Shown in pieces: positions 36,120 to 48,283 of a stretch of DNA of 64,000 bases. The position numbers and the translations under genes were made by a program. Below the pieces are notes generated by a model. The model did not search any database. It had not been told where the DNA came from and saw only the letters and a program-made list of their open reading frames with translations. This stretch comes from Numida meleagris (lineage: Eukaryota > Chordata > Aves > Galliformes > Numididae): NCBI RefSeq assembly GCF_002078875.1, contig NC_034411.1:49904613-49968612 (forward strand). Direction: 5' to 3'. Within the stretch, counting starts at the first letter, position 1. The number at the start of each line of letters is the position of its first letter.

Positions 36120-36420
36120 TTTCCCCTTGAAGTTGAATGAGGAGGAAAGCAGTTTAATCCAGAACTAATTAATGCACATTTCTCTGGGGTGGGATGCTCT
36201 CTGCTCAGTCACACCTTCAGAGTGACTCAGGTGGATTAATCAATGTTAATCTTTCTAATTAAAACTTCTGCTGAGAGAATTAGAAGCTTTCAGCAGTGAT
36301 CAGTGGTTTTTTGTGTAACTAGTGAATTAAAGGTAAATAATATTAATATCATTTTTACTTTTCTTCCAGTTGATCATTCAAAGGTTATGAATGACTGATT
36401 GACTGCTATGTGTGTCCTGT
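36120..36420. promoter_or_regulatory. candidate enhancer, homeodomain-motif cluster
   Basis: A dense group of homeodomain-type cores within 300 bp: ctaattaatg (36165-36174), gattaatca (36234-36242), gttaatc, ctaattaaaac and a tattaatatc palindrome. An AP-1-like TGACTCA (36223-36229) also lies in the block. No coding frame or repeat. Texture resembles vertebrate conserved non-coding elements; conservation was not tested. Confidence 0.25.
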
Positions 36421-39400
36421 ACATTTGCACATTTAGAGTGGCATGTTAAGGCTGAAAAGGTTGAGTTTTTCTGCTTTATTTTTTAATTCTGCTTCAAGCA
36501 GGAGCAGCTTACCATCTTATTATATCTGATCTTCACTGTCACACTAGTTAGCCATTTGCTGATTTTTATATTTGTTTATCCCTCCTTTATACAGCAGAAA
36601 GATAGAAGTGTGAGTACAAGATTAATGGCAAATTCTGGTTCTAAAGCCATAGCGCTTACTGTCTTACTACAGGTTATTCTGTTAAGAAAACATGATCAGC
36701 TGTGCCTACTTGTCTGATGGCAGATCCTTTTGCATTGTATTTACCACGTTTATGGCACAGCATTTTGGCATCTTTAGTAGACTCAAGGGTAGTACTGCTT
36801 TCTGAGATACGTGAGGTTTATGTGAGAATTACTTCAGTGTGGCAATTCTATCTTTTGATTGCTTTCTTTTTGTTACCGTTCTCCATTTTTTGATGCATGA
36901 AAGATTTTTTCAGATGGATTCCTTCAGAAATGCTTCACCCTAACTAAAAGTTTGATGAGAAAGGGTGGCATTAAAAGGCTTGTTTTAGGAAAGAGGCAAG
37001 AAGAGTGTAGTAAGATCATTGATGTAATGTCTGCTTCCCCCTAGCCTGCTATAAAAATATATTTGGATGAGTAAAGCTCTGTGTGTGTGCAACAACATGC
37101 TGCATTTCATTGGGAGCTTCCTCGTCTTAGGCCTTATTATTAAGGACTCTAAATATGGGGAAATGGCTATCGTAGAGCTGGCAGAGAATTGCTGCAAAGT
37201 TTGTGCTGACAGTGGCAAACTTCTCTCAACACTTGGTGGACATTTTGAGGAGGGACATTGAGACCTCCCTGAGAGTTAACCCTCTGGGAGTGCTGGGAAC
37301 ACTTCAGAAAAACTGGCCCTCCCTGGCCAGTAAGTTTTCTTCAACAAACAGGATGTAGACCTTAACAAGTTTCCGAGTAAAGCTTGACTGGTAGGAAGGT
37401 ATTGTGTTACTTTCCCATGGGTTGATTCTTTCATTATCTAAAGTATTACACCGTCTGCCTGCTATAAACATAGTGCTCTCATTTCTGCCAGTTTTTACCC
37501 AGATTGAAATGTTTTAGCTGTACATTTAGAAACCTTGGATAACTGAGTTTTAGTATGCGAGGTCACCACTGCTGTAATCAGCGAACAGGCAACTACGTTT
37601 CTCCAATGCCATGGGTGAACAAAAATCCAGGAAAATCAGGTTTGCATATGAGTGCAGAGTTCATGTCTACATTGCTGAAACTGTGTGCACACAGTGACAC
37701 AAGTCTTGCATTTAGCTTCTTCTAGCTCTTGCAGTACTCTCACTCAATTCCTGCCAAAGCGTTAGTAAAGAAGCTCCATCTGTGAAGAGATGGAAATGGG
37801 GTTGTGGTAGGAAAGGGAATATACTCAAGCAGCGTTCTGTTGTGAGCTGAAACCTGAAAAGAGAAAGGGCACTCCTCAGTTCAGGAATTTAGGAAAGATT
37901 CATGTAGATGAGAACAAGCTGCCGTTTAAGTCTTTTAAGTTTTAATTGCTGGTGGTCAGGAGCTAGGTACCATAGTGAAGGAAGAGCTGCCTCCTTTGAG
38001 GAGCATGCCACGGGGTAGGAAAATGAAGTATGACAGAAGTACATCAGTCATATTAGCAACACTATGAGCTTTGCAACAGAAGTCATCCATGCTGCATAGG
38101 TCGGCACTGTGTTACCTGAACTCCATCACCATTTTGGTGGTGTGTGCTCTAAATATTTGGTGTTGATAGATATCTACTCCTCCCCACAGCAGAGCAATTC
38201 TCTATTTTGTAGTAGGAAATTTGCAAGTGGGTTTTATGATAACAGCTGAGAAGAATATTACTTAAGCCTTATTACTCATGTTTCCTTTTGGGTGTAACTT
38301 ACAGCCTGATACTGCTCCTTACTTTACTGACCCATTGTTAATTTGTCCCTTTTGCATTGTGGGTTTGCTGCTTGTATTACTATTTCGTCTGCATTTTATT
38401 TTAGTGGGGCAGCCTTTGTTTTCAGTGAAGTCATTTTGGGACTATTGCAGTGTAAGAACATGCTCTAATTCCACTAAGTAATCTTAATAAAAGAAAACAT
38501 CTAGTTCTGTGTAGCTCTATTTTTTTCTGCTTGACAGTTTAAATGGAAGAGCAACCACTAGTTTCTATTTCACATGTACTGTTTTAATTGAGAATCTATA
38601 TTGTTATACGCTGATTCTATCACGAGGCTTGTCAGTGAGATCTGCTATTTGAAGTAGGAAAAAATTCTTGTGTTAGTTTTAATTGTGCTGTAGTTTGTCA
38701 GTTTAAAAGTTGTAAAAATAAGGATATTTTTACGACAAGGTGCTGTGTGCCGTGAAGAAGCTGCTGAAAGTCAGCCATGCCAATTGAAACATCACAGCAA
38801 CTCTTGTAATACAGTCTGACATTTTGCGTCATGAAGACAACAGAATTTGTAAAGCAAGAAGTTTTCCTTGCCAGCTTTGGGGAGCTCAGTTACACACTAT
38901 CTCCAGTGTACTCACATGGAACAAGTAGAGCAGTGATGTTTTCTGTCTTACTGTTTTCAAGTGGTGCAGGGAGAAGAGCAAGAGGTTAGTCTATGTCTGT
39001 CTGCTCAAAAACAGAGCGCTGCTCTCAAGAGCATGTCTGGGCTGCTGCAAGCAAACTTCCGCAGATCTTTGTAGCTGAAGCATGGCTATTTTATGAGGTC
39101 ACAGCTAGGATTTGGTAGGCACTATTCACAGTCAGTGCTGCTGCTGTAGAAGGAAACCATGCTGGTCGTGGCTCCTTTCAAGCTTTCTTTCCTGGTCAAG
39201 TGGACTGAGTGGGGATAATGGAGTTATTGCAGTGCAGACCTCTCCTTACAACAAACCTGGGTTGCTCAACAAAAATTCCTCTGAGGCACATGTTGACATT
39301 TGTTGCATTACTGGTTTCTAAAGCTTTTTGCTGCTGCTCATGAGTGGTGCACATATAATGCTTAAGTGATGTGTGAATTCAGTGAAGGTGGTTCTAGTCA

Positions 39401-39526
39401 CTCTTTTTGGGTGAGTTGTCTTTGCATGTAAGAGGTTTATGTTTAAGCTGGCTGTGGTTCCAAATTGAACTTATTTCTAATGTAGCTTGTCATCCACGTG
39501 TTAACAAAATGTTTTTTGTTTTTCAG

Positions 39527-39600
39527 ATTGCCAACGCTACAAAAACAGAGACTACCAGCAAAAAATTCTTCAGCTCATGGAGCGGCAAGGGCAGTGTTAG
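39527..39600 (+). other. candidate exon with short C-terminal frame
   Basis: A strong acceptor (gttttttgtttttcag|) ends at 39526. Entered in phase 1 the frame encodes a helical, charged stretch (CQRYKNRDYQQKILQLMERQ) and stops at TAG 39598-39600. AATAAA follows at 39721-39726. Another phase stays open much longer, so the true frame, if any, is unclear. Not recognised. Confidence 0.18.
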
Positions 39601-42600
39601 GAATACACCCCACCCTTGCGCTTTTGCTCCAGGATGCAGTGAGAAGCAAGGCATGCAAAGAGCAAATAATTATGCAAGGTTGGTTTGTTTGTATTTTGTT
39701 GGTTTGCTTATTTTTGAATGAATAAACTGGATTATGAGACAGTTATAGGCCAAGGTCCAGATACAGCCAGGTTAAGTTCTGCGTTAGTCCCTGAGTCTTA
39801 GATTTCATATTGGCTGGGTGCCTTTGAAGGTTTAGAGTCAACAAATATTGAACACGAGTGCTGAGGAACGAAAATGGAGGCCATCCGAGTTGTTTCTCTC
39901 AAGGCACGTATCCAATTCTTAATGCATTTGACCTTGAAATTGGCTATATTTACAAAACTTCAGTACAGACAAGGGTTCAAATCTGTAAATAGCATAGATG
40001 CAGTTTTCTATACTTAAGGAGGGGGAGGGAGGGGTTTAGGCTTTTTCCTGCCCAGCTATTTAGAGTGTTATGATGTGGTAAATGCTTGTCTATCAGATGA
40101 GATGGAGTGGATGAGCAGTTTCTGGTGCAGTCTGTGTTGTTCCAGAATTAGACAGAAAATTGCCAACAGAGATACCCTATTTCTGATCTCTCTCGTCTCT
40201 CCTCAAAGTGCAGAGCAGTGTTAAATTTTAGTTCTGCTAATTATCAGATGTCTTTCTGCCCTACTCACAGATTTTATGCATGGCATATGAGAGAGACTTG
40301 CTGTGGGTTTGAAAGACCTGGTGCAACTGCGCTTTCAGGAGGGCAGGTTTCCTTCATTTCCCTTTGATTTGTCATGTGAAGCAAAGGGGTTGTTTTAGAT
40401 GCTTAATCATAGTGTTTTGTGAAATGGTGATGGAAGAACATTTATTCAGCTTTTCTGTATTTTGAATTCCTTAGCATTGTTTGCTATTATCACTTGAAAA
40501 GAAGTGTTTTCTCAATATCGCACTATGTTCTATGCTATGTATGCTACTAATTAACACAAAACCTAGGTGTGTTTGTGCTTTGTAGCAGTAGCCAACTGCG
40601 TAGCCCTAATAAAGTCACCTTTGAGAAGTTCAGGCCCATGGGCATTTCTGCATGTTACGAAGTCATAGGAAGCAGGGCTGAATGTGAATGCATCCAGTTC
40701 ATCTTCATTCCCCAGGAGTTTGTGTGACACCTTCTTCAGCACATCCACTGGCAAAGGGTGCAGTGTTGGAGGGATTGTGACCCTGCCTGTGCTGCAACAG
40801 GAGTGCTTTTCTCTCCTGACAAACTGCTTTAAGGAAAACAGATGCTGAATAAGCAAGTGAACTCCAAGTTGCAGGTTTCTCCTTGACTGATGCCCACCAA
40901 GCAGGTGACTCTTAGAACTGATTGTTATATTATATTCAAACATTTAAAAGAAGATCTATTGTTTATTTTGTAACTCTAATCTCATTTAAAATCAGTTTGA
41001 ATTGGAGCTTTGATACAGTTTTTAATGACTTAAGAGTCCTGCAACTTGAAAGGAACTTGGGGCACCCATGCCGCTGCAGTAAATATGCATGAGCTCTATG
41101 TTTACTATTGTTTGACTTGTAAAGTATTTGATTTATTTTTTTTATAAAAGAGGTTATTTTTAATATTAGCTTATAAATTCAGGAAATATTATAAAATCAG
41201 GGTGGATTTTCAAGAGCAATGAGTGTTATTTTGAACATGACTACAACAGTCTGGAAGCTCTTCTGAATTTTTAAGTCTTCCCTCCTCAAAAAATAAATAA
41301 ATAAAAAATAATATGAACAACCCCAGAACAGCCAGATTCAAATTGACTTTGAAAAAAGGACAGCTGCGATGCTGTGCCATTGTGATTAATGTAACCAACG
41401 TATTGTTCCAGCATATTGTGCCATGCTTTGCTGCCTCAGGTTACAAGTGTCACTGAGATTTTGTACACTGCAGCATTCATGAAAAGTCATAATTCACTGT
41501 GGTAGTCAACCTGCTGGGAGTTCTTTCTAAAAAACAAACAAATAAACAACAACAACAGAATTTATTTTTGTTTGATCTGTACTATTAAAAGGAGATATTG
41601 GTTCTGATTCTAAAATTTACCGAGACTAGTGTCTTGTAGGGAGATCAGGTCCCACAATCATCTGATGCTGTTGGTGCTTTTTGCTGTGTTTCAGTGCCAT
41701 GATGTGGATGCACTGTTTATTGCCTTGCAAATTCTTCAGATTTGTTAACAGATTTGTTAACTTTATTTCATTTTGACTGTGATCACCTGCAGTTGTCCAA
41801 AAAGCAGTGGAAACCTAGAGCAAGTTTGTCAGTGGCAGAAGGTGAATTTAAGAACCATGTGAAGACATGGAAGAGAAAATTACGGCATACAGTTTCCTAA
41901 TGATAAAGATACCAAAAGTATCCTAAAATTACAGAGCAATGTAGTGTATTAAAACATTAATTTGCATTTTGGTTAAGGCGTAGCTGCATTTTTGGACTGT
42001 CCCTTTAATTCCGCAGTGTTAATTACCTACTGACCAGTTCCTGGGGTGGAAGCAGCAGGAGCTGTGCCTGCAGCAGTTTCCTGACATAGTGGTTTCTATC
42101 AGACAGAGCAGTGGGACTCCTAAGGTTGCTTTGTAACCTGGTATCTGCAGCTGTAGGCCAGCAGACTGACTTGCACAGGAATCTAATTAAAAAATCAAAG
42201 ATATCGAGGAAAGCTCGCAAGTGCCATATGTTCTTTACAACCTGAAATGACTCAGTGAATCACAGTAACAAGTTTGATTCTTTCCATGTTTGTGTTGTAG
42301 CTGAATTTTGCTACAGCAGCCAGCCTGTACAAGAGGAGTTATTCAGGCTCTTGTTAGAATTAATAACCATTTGAACTTTGTCAGTTATTCCATCAAAGTA
42401 TGTTCTGGAGATAGAAGTGATTTAAAACCCAGTCTCAGGAGGAAGGTGTCAATACCCTGCAGATACTGTCTTGACCTACTGGCTTAGCATGGGCTTGCAT
42501 GGAGCAGGATCCAGCCCTGATGAGATGTCTGGTGAGGTGTACCTCCTAGCATCATCCAGAGCATCGAGAAGGTGGAAAAAAAATCACTTCCTCTGCAGGC

Positions 42601-42721
42601 CTGTGCTTTGGGGAGCTCTGGTTCCCCGGGCCCAAGGGCTTCTGATTCATGAGGCTGAAGAACGCCTTGCTGTGCCTGACATCAGTCTGCCTTTGGGCAG
42701 ATACTGGCACACACATGCATA

Positions 42722-43172
42722 GTATCATGGAATCATTGAATATCCCAGTGGGAAAGGACCCACGAGGATCACCAAATCCAACCCCTGGCTCAACACAGGA
42801 ACACCCAGCATCCAAACCCTGTGTCTCAGAGCGTTGTCCAAATGCTCCTTGAATTCCGGCAGACTGGGGGTGTGCCCACTGCCCTGGGCAGCCTGTTCCA
42901 TGCTCACCACCCTCTGGTGCAGAACCTTTCCCTAACCCCCAGCTGCCCCTCCCCTGACGCAGCTCCATGCTGTTCCCTTGGGCCCTCTCACTGTCAGCAG
43001 AAAGCAGAGCTCACTGCTGCCCCTCTACTCCCTGTGAGGAGCTGCAGCTGCCATGAGGCCTCCCTTCAGTTCCTTTGCTCTGGGCTGAACAAATCCAGGG
43101 ACCTCAGCTGCTCCTCATACACCTCACCCTCCAGACCCATCACCATCTTCGTAGCCCTCCTTTGGATGCACA
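42722..43172 (-). mobile_element. CR1 LINE, 5'-truncated, divergent subfamily
   Basis: On the plus strand it begins with reverse-complemented 3' repeats (agtatcatggaatcattgaat). It proceeds through 'caacccctggctcaacac', 'ctgccctgggcagcctgttc' and 'ggtgcagaacctttcccta', and ends near 'gtagccctcctttgga'. It shares the layout of other CR1 3' ends but differs strongly in the UTR, so it belongs to another CR1 subfamily. About 450 bp. Its GC-rich body causes several long shadow frames. Confidence 0.92.
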
Positions 43173-43856
43173 TTATATAATTTTATGTCCTTAGTAGACA
43201 CCAGCTTCAAATTTCATATGGAGGGTGAGATGTTGTGTGGTACAAGGTGCAGGAGACCTGAGTTAGGCTGAGAGCAGATTACTGAGAGGTACAAGCATGC
43301 TAGAGGTGCTAGGAGTGAAGTAAGTACTTTGCTGTATGTCTGTGTTCACGCTGGATCTTCAGTGGTGGTTTAGCCTGAGGACAATGGACACCTGCTTTTC
43401 CAGAGCAGTTTATTTTGAAGCAAAGCTATGTATAATTGAGATAAGTAGATCGCTGTGTGCTTACTGTAGAAGCTGTTTAATTATCGCCCAGCATTGCTGG
43501 CATATGCTGTAAGATCGTGGACTCAGATGTTTGATTAAGATACAATCATAACTCCATCTGTAGACTCTTGTAACAAATTGTTCATAGGTTAAAGTAATTA
43601 AAAGCAAGGCTTGATTCTTTATCTCCTCTCCAAGTGAAAGTCTTATTTGTGTGGTTGATTAGATGAGGAAATGCCAAACAGAAGTCTGTAGGTCCATGGG
43701 GGAAGCACACTGCTTTGCATATTTGTCATGGGATGATCAGGGAAAATAATCAAGGTGAGAGGAGGATATGTACCAGTGCCTTGATGGAAGCCATGGAACA
43801 GAGCAGTCTTAAAAACTCTTTTTACAATTTGTAATATCAGTACCAACTGTGTATAT
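43173..43856. other. spacer between two oppositely oriented CR1 copies
   Basis: 684 bp of AT-rich sequence with no recognised gene, repeat or RNA. It is the loop of the potential inverted repeat made by the flanking CR1 elements. Confidence 0.6.
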
Positions 43857-44196
43857 GTGTCTGGAGCACAGGCCTTATGAGGAGCGGCTGAGGGAGCTGG
43901 GATTGTTCAGTCTGGAGAAGAGGAGGCTCAGGGGAGACCTTCTTGCTCTTCATAACTACCTGAAGGGAGGTTGTAGTGAGTTGGGGGTCGGCCTCTTCTC
44001 TCTTGTAACTAGTGACAGGACGAGGGGGAATGGCCTCAAGTTGCACCAGGGGAGATTCAGGCTGGACATTAGGAAATACTACTTTTCTGAAAGAGTGGTC
44101 AGGTGCTGGAATGGGCTGCCCAGGGAGGTGGTTGAGTCACCGTCCCTGGAGGTGTTCAAGAAACGTTTAGATACAGTGTTGAGAGACATGGTTTAG
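43857..44196 (+). pseudogene. CR1 ORF2 C-terminal fragment
   Basis: About 113 codons without a stop, corresponding to the part of CR1 ORF2 downstream of the reverse transcriptase domain. Recognised from [29 protein letters not shown] and [16 protein letters not shown]. The frame extends a few codons upstream into non-CR1 sequence at 43849, where an ATG occurs by chance. Not a host gene. Confidence 0.9.
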
Positions 44197-44275
44197 TAGG
44201 ATTATTGGTGGTAGGTGGATGGTTGGACTGGATGATCATGTAGGTCTTTTCCAACCTAACTAGTTCTGTGATCCT
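43857..44275 (+). mobile_element. CR1 LINE 3' end with ORF2 C-terminal remnant
   Basis: Plus-strand CR1. It starts at 'ggagcacaggccttatgagg' and carries the end of ORF2 in one uninterrupted frame to TAG at 44194-44196. It then has the 3' UTR ('tggttggactggatgatcat', 'taggtcttttccaacctaac') and a decayed terminal repeat (tctgtgatcctg). The frame preserves family residues such as [39 protein letters not shown] and RLDTVL. 5'-truncated to about 420 bp. The intact terminal frame suggests this is one of the younger copies here, but it has no reverse-transcriptase or endonuclease domain and cannot move by itself. Confidence 0.96.
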
Positions 44276-44858
44276 GAAATATTGTTTATATCTCCAAAGT
44301 AGGCTGGCTGGGCTTATTACCTGTAGTTATTTTCTAGATGTACATGAATTTACCAGTTTCCTCTGTGTTCTCGGTCATGGCTCATTCCTCCACTGCCACA
44401 CAGCTTGGCTGTGCTGTCAGCAAAGGTCATCAGTATTATGAAGAAAGACACCAAAAAGTTAGGTGTGCCTAACAGTGTTTAATGATGCCACCCTCCAGCA
44501 ACAGAGCAGTTCTCCCTGCTACATGTATTCAGTTTGACACTCATATCCTGGTTCTGCTGGCGAGATGGAAGGTGCCACTTTGCCACTGTGAAGCTGTTGG
44601 AAGCATGCCATGGGGTGCTTGGAGACATTGACTGACAGCTTAGCCTGTGCTTGCTCCTGCTCTGCATTCACTGAAAGGTAGCTTGCCTGTTCGAAAATCC
44701 TCGTGCAGGATGGCTCCTTCCTCCTTTGCTGTGATGTGAGGTGGCACAGAGGTGATGTGGGTAGTGTGACTGGTACATCACAGCAGCTTTTCCTGGTTTG
44801 TATGACAGGACTTCAAGTGCAAACAATGGTGCTCTGTACCTAAGCATAAGAGCAGGAG

Positions 44859-44932
44859 GAGTATTGAGTATTGTAGAGTGTTTGAGTTGAGTGTAGAGTA
44901 TTGAGTTGTAGTAGAGCGTTGATGTTTCTCTG
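44859..44932 (+). repeat. degenerate minisatellite, GAGTATT/GAGT-type units
   Basis: About 74 bp made of variants of gagtattgagt / gtagagt / ttgagttgag, forming a purine/T-rich imperfect tandem array. Unit boundaries are irregular. Confidence 0.7.
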
Positions 44933-45348
44933 GGATTCATTCTAACTGAACTGACTGACAGTCAGGATCAATGGTTATTTACCCACCTGAACCTTAGCAC
45001 CGTAATCAAGAGGATATAAAAATCCCCATTTGAAATACTGACAGTTGCTTCTGTTGGTTTGCTCCCAGAAAAATGTGCTCTCCTTATGAATATAAGTTCT
45101 CACTTCTGCTCCCTTTTTCTGAAATCCAGCAAAACTTTACCATGTAATCCTGTAATCCCACTGAATCTACTCAGGTTTATCAGAAGTCATCTTTTTTTTC
45201 CTTCTCCTTAAATTCATCAGAACTTTCCTACATCACTTTCTAAAAACCTGAAGATACTGTTTTCATTATGAGTAGCATAAACTACCAGTATTAACTTTCT
45301 GTTTGCTGAAGGGTTACAGCCTTATGTATGTCTTCGTATTCATTGCAG

Positions 45349-45407
45349 AAGAGCTGCAGCAGAGCACAGTCACATCCAAGACCATCTCTCTCAATCTACT
45401 GGCACAG
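45349..45407 (+). other. candidate 59-nt exon
   Basis: Acceptor cgtattcattgcag| and donor GGCACAG|gtatgg bound 59 nt. In phase 1 in / phase 0 out it reads ELQQSTVTSKTISLNLLAQ after one split codon, with natural-looking codons. All three frames are open, so the reading is not unique. Two downstream acceptors (49322, 57210) open frames in the matching phase 0. Product not recognised. Confidence 0.22.
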
Positions 45408-47671
45408 GTATGGATGTGTGGGAGCTCTGCAGAGCCCACTTCAGGAGAAGAGCAGTGGCAGGAGGAATTTAAAGGAAACTTTAAAGTTTCTCCTTAATTT
45501 CTGTTCTGTGTTGGAAATGGGGAAAAGAGTCTTACGAAAGTTTTCTGTAGATGGTGCATTAAAATGTATTAAAATGTCTGTTTCCAGGTGGCAACATGAG
45601 ATTTTCAGTTTGGGAAGTGTGTTGATGGCTGGCTTGGTGGTTACAGCCCTGGAGTTGCAAAACTTACATCTTCCATCTATACTCCGACTGGCTGGGCTTG
45701 GTGTCTTTTTTATTCTGGATTTATTCAGGGCTGGGCAAAGCAGGGAACTGGACTCCCTTTCCTGTAGCCCGTAGATTTTGGAAAACGTGAGAGTTCCTGG
45801 AAAATTTTCCTAAAGAAAACATTTCACAAGATTAAAATGTGTCTGTGAAATGTTGAGATTTTGGCTAACACCAGACAAAAATATTGTGCCATTCCTGTTT
45901 CAGAAGTTCCACATTTTTCCTTGAGTCCATCCAAAACCTCTCTTGTGGTAGCCTTGAGAACCTTGGCCTTGACCTCATCATCTCTATTACCTGGCAGTAG
46001 GAAGATGCTCGTGTAAGGTGGTGTTACTTGGTCTTACTTTCTCTCTGCTCAGCAATTATCCAGAGGCTACCAGTTTGTTCTTGTTCAATTCAGTCACAGA
46101 AACACCTAGCTGAGATTCTGTCTTATTATTGCATGTAGTCCATGACTAGTCTTGCAAATAAGAACCAGTTTAGAAGATTGGAATTTATGATGTGCATAAA
46201 GACATCTACATCTTCATATGAATTTACGTATAGAGCTAGTTTCTTAAAAACTATGTTACCCATTCATACTGGATTTACGTACACTGATTGTGTAATGCAG
46301 ACTGATGTTAAATCGGATAGTGAAATGATTTCGGAAATATAAGATACAGGAAAAAGAAATAAGAAATAGTGGATATTGAGTATCCTCCCTTCAGAACATA
46401 CTGTATAGTTCTTGTTCACATTTCCATGTCTTGCATAGTCTTTAAGGTCCCACAAAAGCATTGAGGGCAATATAAAATTTAAATTTGTATTTTCTTTTCT
46501 TAAATGTTTGAATGTTTAAGAAAATATTGGATCTCAGTATTGCCTGTTACAAACAGACTTTAGTCCAGTCTTGATGTTGCTTACATTTGCAAGACCTGAA
46601 TATTTCTTTTACTTTCTTGTCTAGCCTTCAATTCAGTAATTATTGTTGAGTCTTAGCAAACCAGGTGTGTGAGATTGAAAATTTTTATAAACATAACATA
46701 TTTACTTTGAGAAAGCAGAAATAATTTGGTTGTTCTGGAGTTCAGCGCCTTTCCTTGTAGCAGCAGTGAGTTGGCAGAAATTCCTACAATACTACCCAAC
46801 TTATCTTTTACTTGACTGGGCCAGTAAATATAGCCTCAGCTGATTTATTTAGCTATTGTGTGAAAGTTCTGCTTTTCATACACTGATATAATTGCTGTCT
46901 AGGTACGTATAAGTAGGTAGTTTGTATATGAGTATCAGTTGTTGTCAAAATCTAGTATCTTATGACAGACATTTGGCCCTTAGGTATATTCCTCCCTAGG
47001 GACCTCCCAAGCTATTTGATTTCCAGAAGTGTTCTTCCTTTGAAGTCTCTGCGGTACAGCTGAAGAGGTGACAATATAATTGCGAAACACCCTTTCATTT
47101 GTGACCAGAACAGATTTAAATGGAAAACAAATGGCGCTACCCATTTTCCTGCATCTCTGATAAGGTATCTTGCACACCAATTGATAGTGAACTTCCCACT
47201 AGGCTTAAAAAAATAAAATAAAAAAAATTAGAAAGTGCAGTGCTCCAGATTGTTGCTGCATATGAGTCACCACAAAACTAAGCTTTAATGTTGTGGATCT
47301 TTTCCTGCATTATTAAAATACAAGTTTGTAAGATCTGTTGTATTTTTGTTTTGCTGATAATTGAAAAAGTGAAAAGGATAGGGCATGATCCAAAACTTGT
47401 TGTAATGTAAGATAAATCAGCTATTTATGCATTGAACCTTCAGCTTGCTGGTGTATTAGAGGGAGGGGCAGAAATTGCATGGAAGATCAAAGCCATCAGG
47501 AGCAGTGATTAAAGCAAACATTTATTATTTTAGTTTTATATTTCAAAGCTTTTTCGTTACCCTTTTTTGCTTTATGAGTTGGCACAATGGATGAAATTCT
47601 GTCCCTACTGAAGTTAATGGGAAGTTTGCCATCAATTTTAATGGGACCAAGATTTTACCCATAGTGGTTTA

Positions 47672-47765
47672 AGATGGCTTGATTGTTTACACAGTGTGTG
47701 TGTACTTCATGATTCCTTAGATGGCTTGATTGTTTACACAGTGTGTGTGTACTTCATGATTCCTT
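47672..47765. repeat. perfect 47-bp tandem duplication
   Basis: Two back-to-back identical 47-bp units (47672-47718 and 47719-47765), each starting agatggcttgattg and ending cttcatgattcctt. A (GT)4 run inside the unit is also identical. Perfect identity suggests a recent duplication, or a local assembly duplication. Confidence 0.97.
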
Positions 47766-47991
47766 AGCTTCTAGGTAACAGTGAAAGTACTAGGTATCTT
47801 TTTCATTTACCTGAAGAAAATAATATATATTTTTATAGGATGAATTTTCACCTACTTACAGCTAATGTTCTACTGATTTTCTCAGAACTTGTTATTATTA
47901 TTTCTTTAAAAATCTATAGGAAAGTGAGTTTTTACTGGCAGGCAATCTTTTTTACTTATACACAATATGTTTTTTGGTGAAAGTATTTCAT

Positions 47992-48006
47992 CCCCCCCCC
48001 CGCCCC
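47992..48006. repeat. C-rich tract (C10 g C4)
   Basis: A run of ten C interrupted once by G, then four C, inside AT-rich DNA. Confidence 0.9.
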
Positions 48007-48197
48007 ATACTGCCTTGAAAAAAACCCACGTGTTTCATGTTACCTGTGTATTTCTTTCCACTCCTGTTTTTTGAAAATAGCTAAAGCTATTTTTAAGAAT
48101 AGATTTTTATACAAATCCAGTTTCACTACTGCATTTGTTTGCTACTAAGCTGAAATTAAGTTCACCATCTATATGACCTTCATAGTAAAATTGAGGA

Positions 48198-48283
48198 CTG
48201 GACCAAAAAAAAAGCCAAAAACAAACAAAAAAGATCAAAATGAAACACATGTGCACACACACAACAAACAAACAAAAAAAACA
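48198..48283. repeat. A-rich/(CAAA)n low-complexity tract
   Basis: Successive A-rich blocks (aaaaaaaaagcc, aaacaaacaaaaaag, cacacacacaacaaacaaac) form a low-complexity simple-repeat patch. Confidence 0.85.

Larger units (their letters stand above)
32842..42721. other. intronic/intergenic sequence with scattered exon-like segments
   Basis: No recognised gene or repeat family. It contains candidate micro-exons (33239-33259, 33548-33592), an exon-like segment at 39527, an A18 tract (34828-34845), a homeodomain-motif-rich block (36120-36420), a 12-bp tandem duplication (41737-41760, cagatttgttaa twice) and a C/A-rich patch (41529-41562). The 126-codon minus-strand frame at 40563-40943 has no recognised family. 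Confidence 0.5.

Noticed and set aside
39970..39995. tRNA B-box-like word (gggttcaaatctg)
   Set aside because: No A box, no acceptor-stem pairing and no cloverleaf around it.
40563..40943. 126-codon minus-strand frame that reads somewhat protein-like
   Set aside because: No family recognised, no paired splice sites and no poly(A) or promoter context. Considered as a retrocopy but no tail or parent gene could be named.
42552..43180. Several 60-140-codon frames on both strands
   Set aside because: They lie in the GC-rich minus-strand CR1 copy and do not match CR1 ORF2 in frame.
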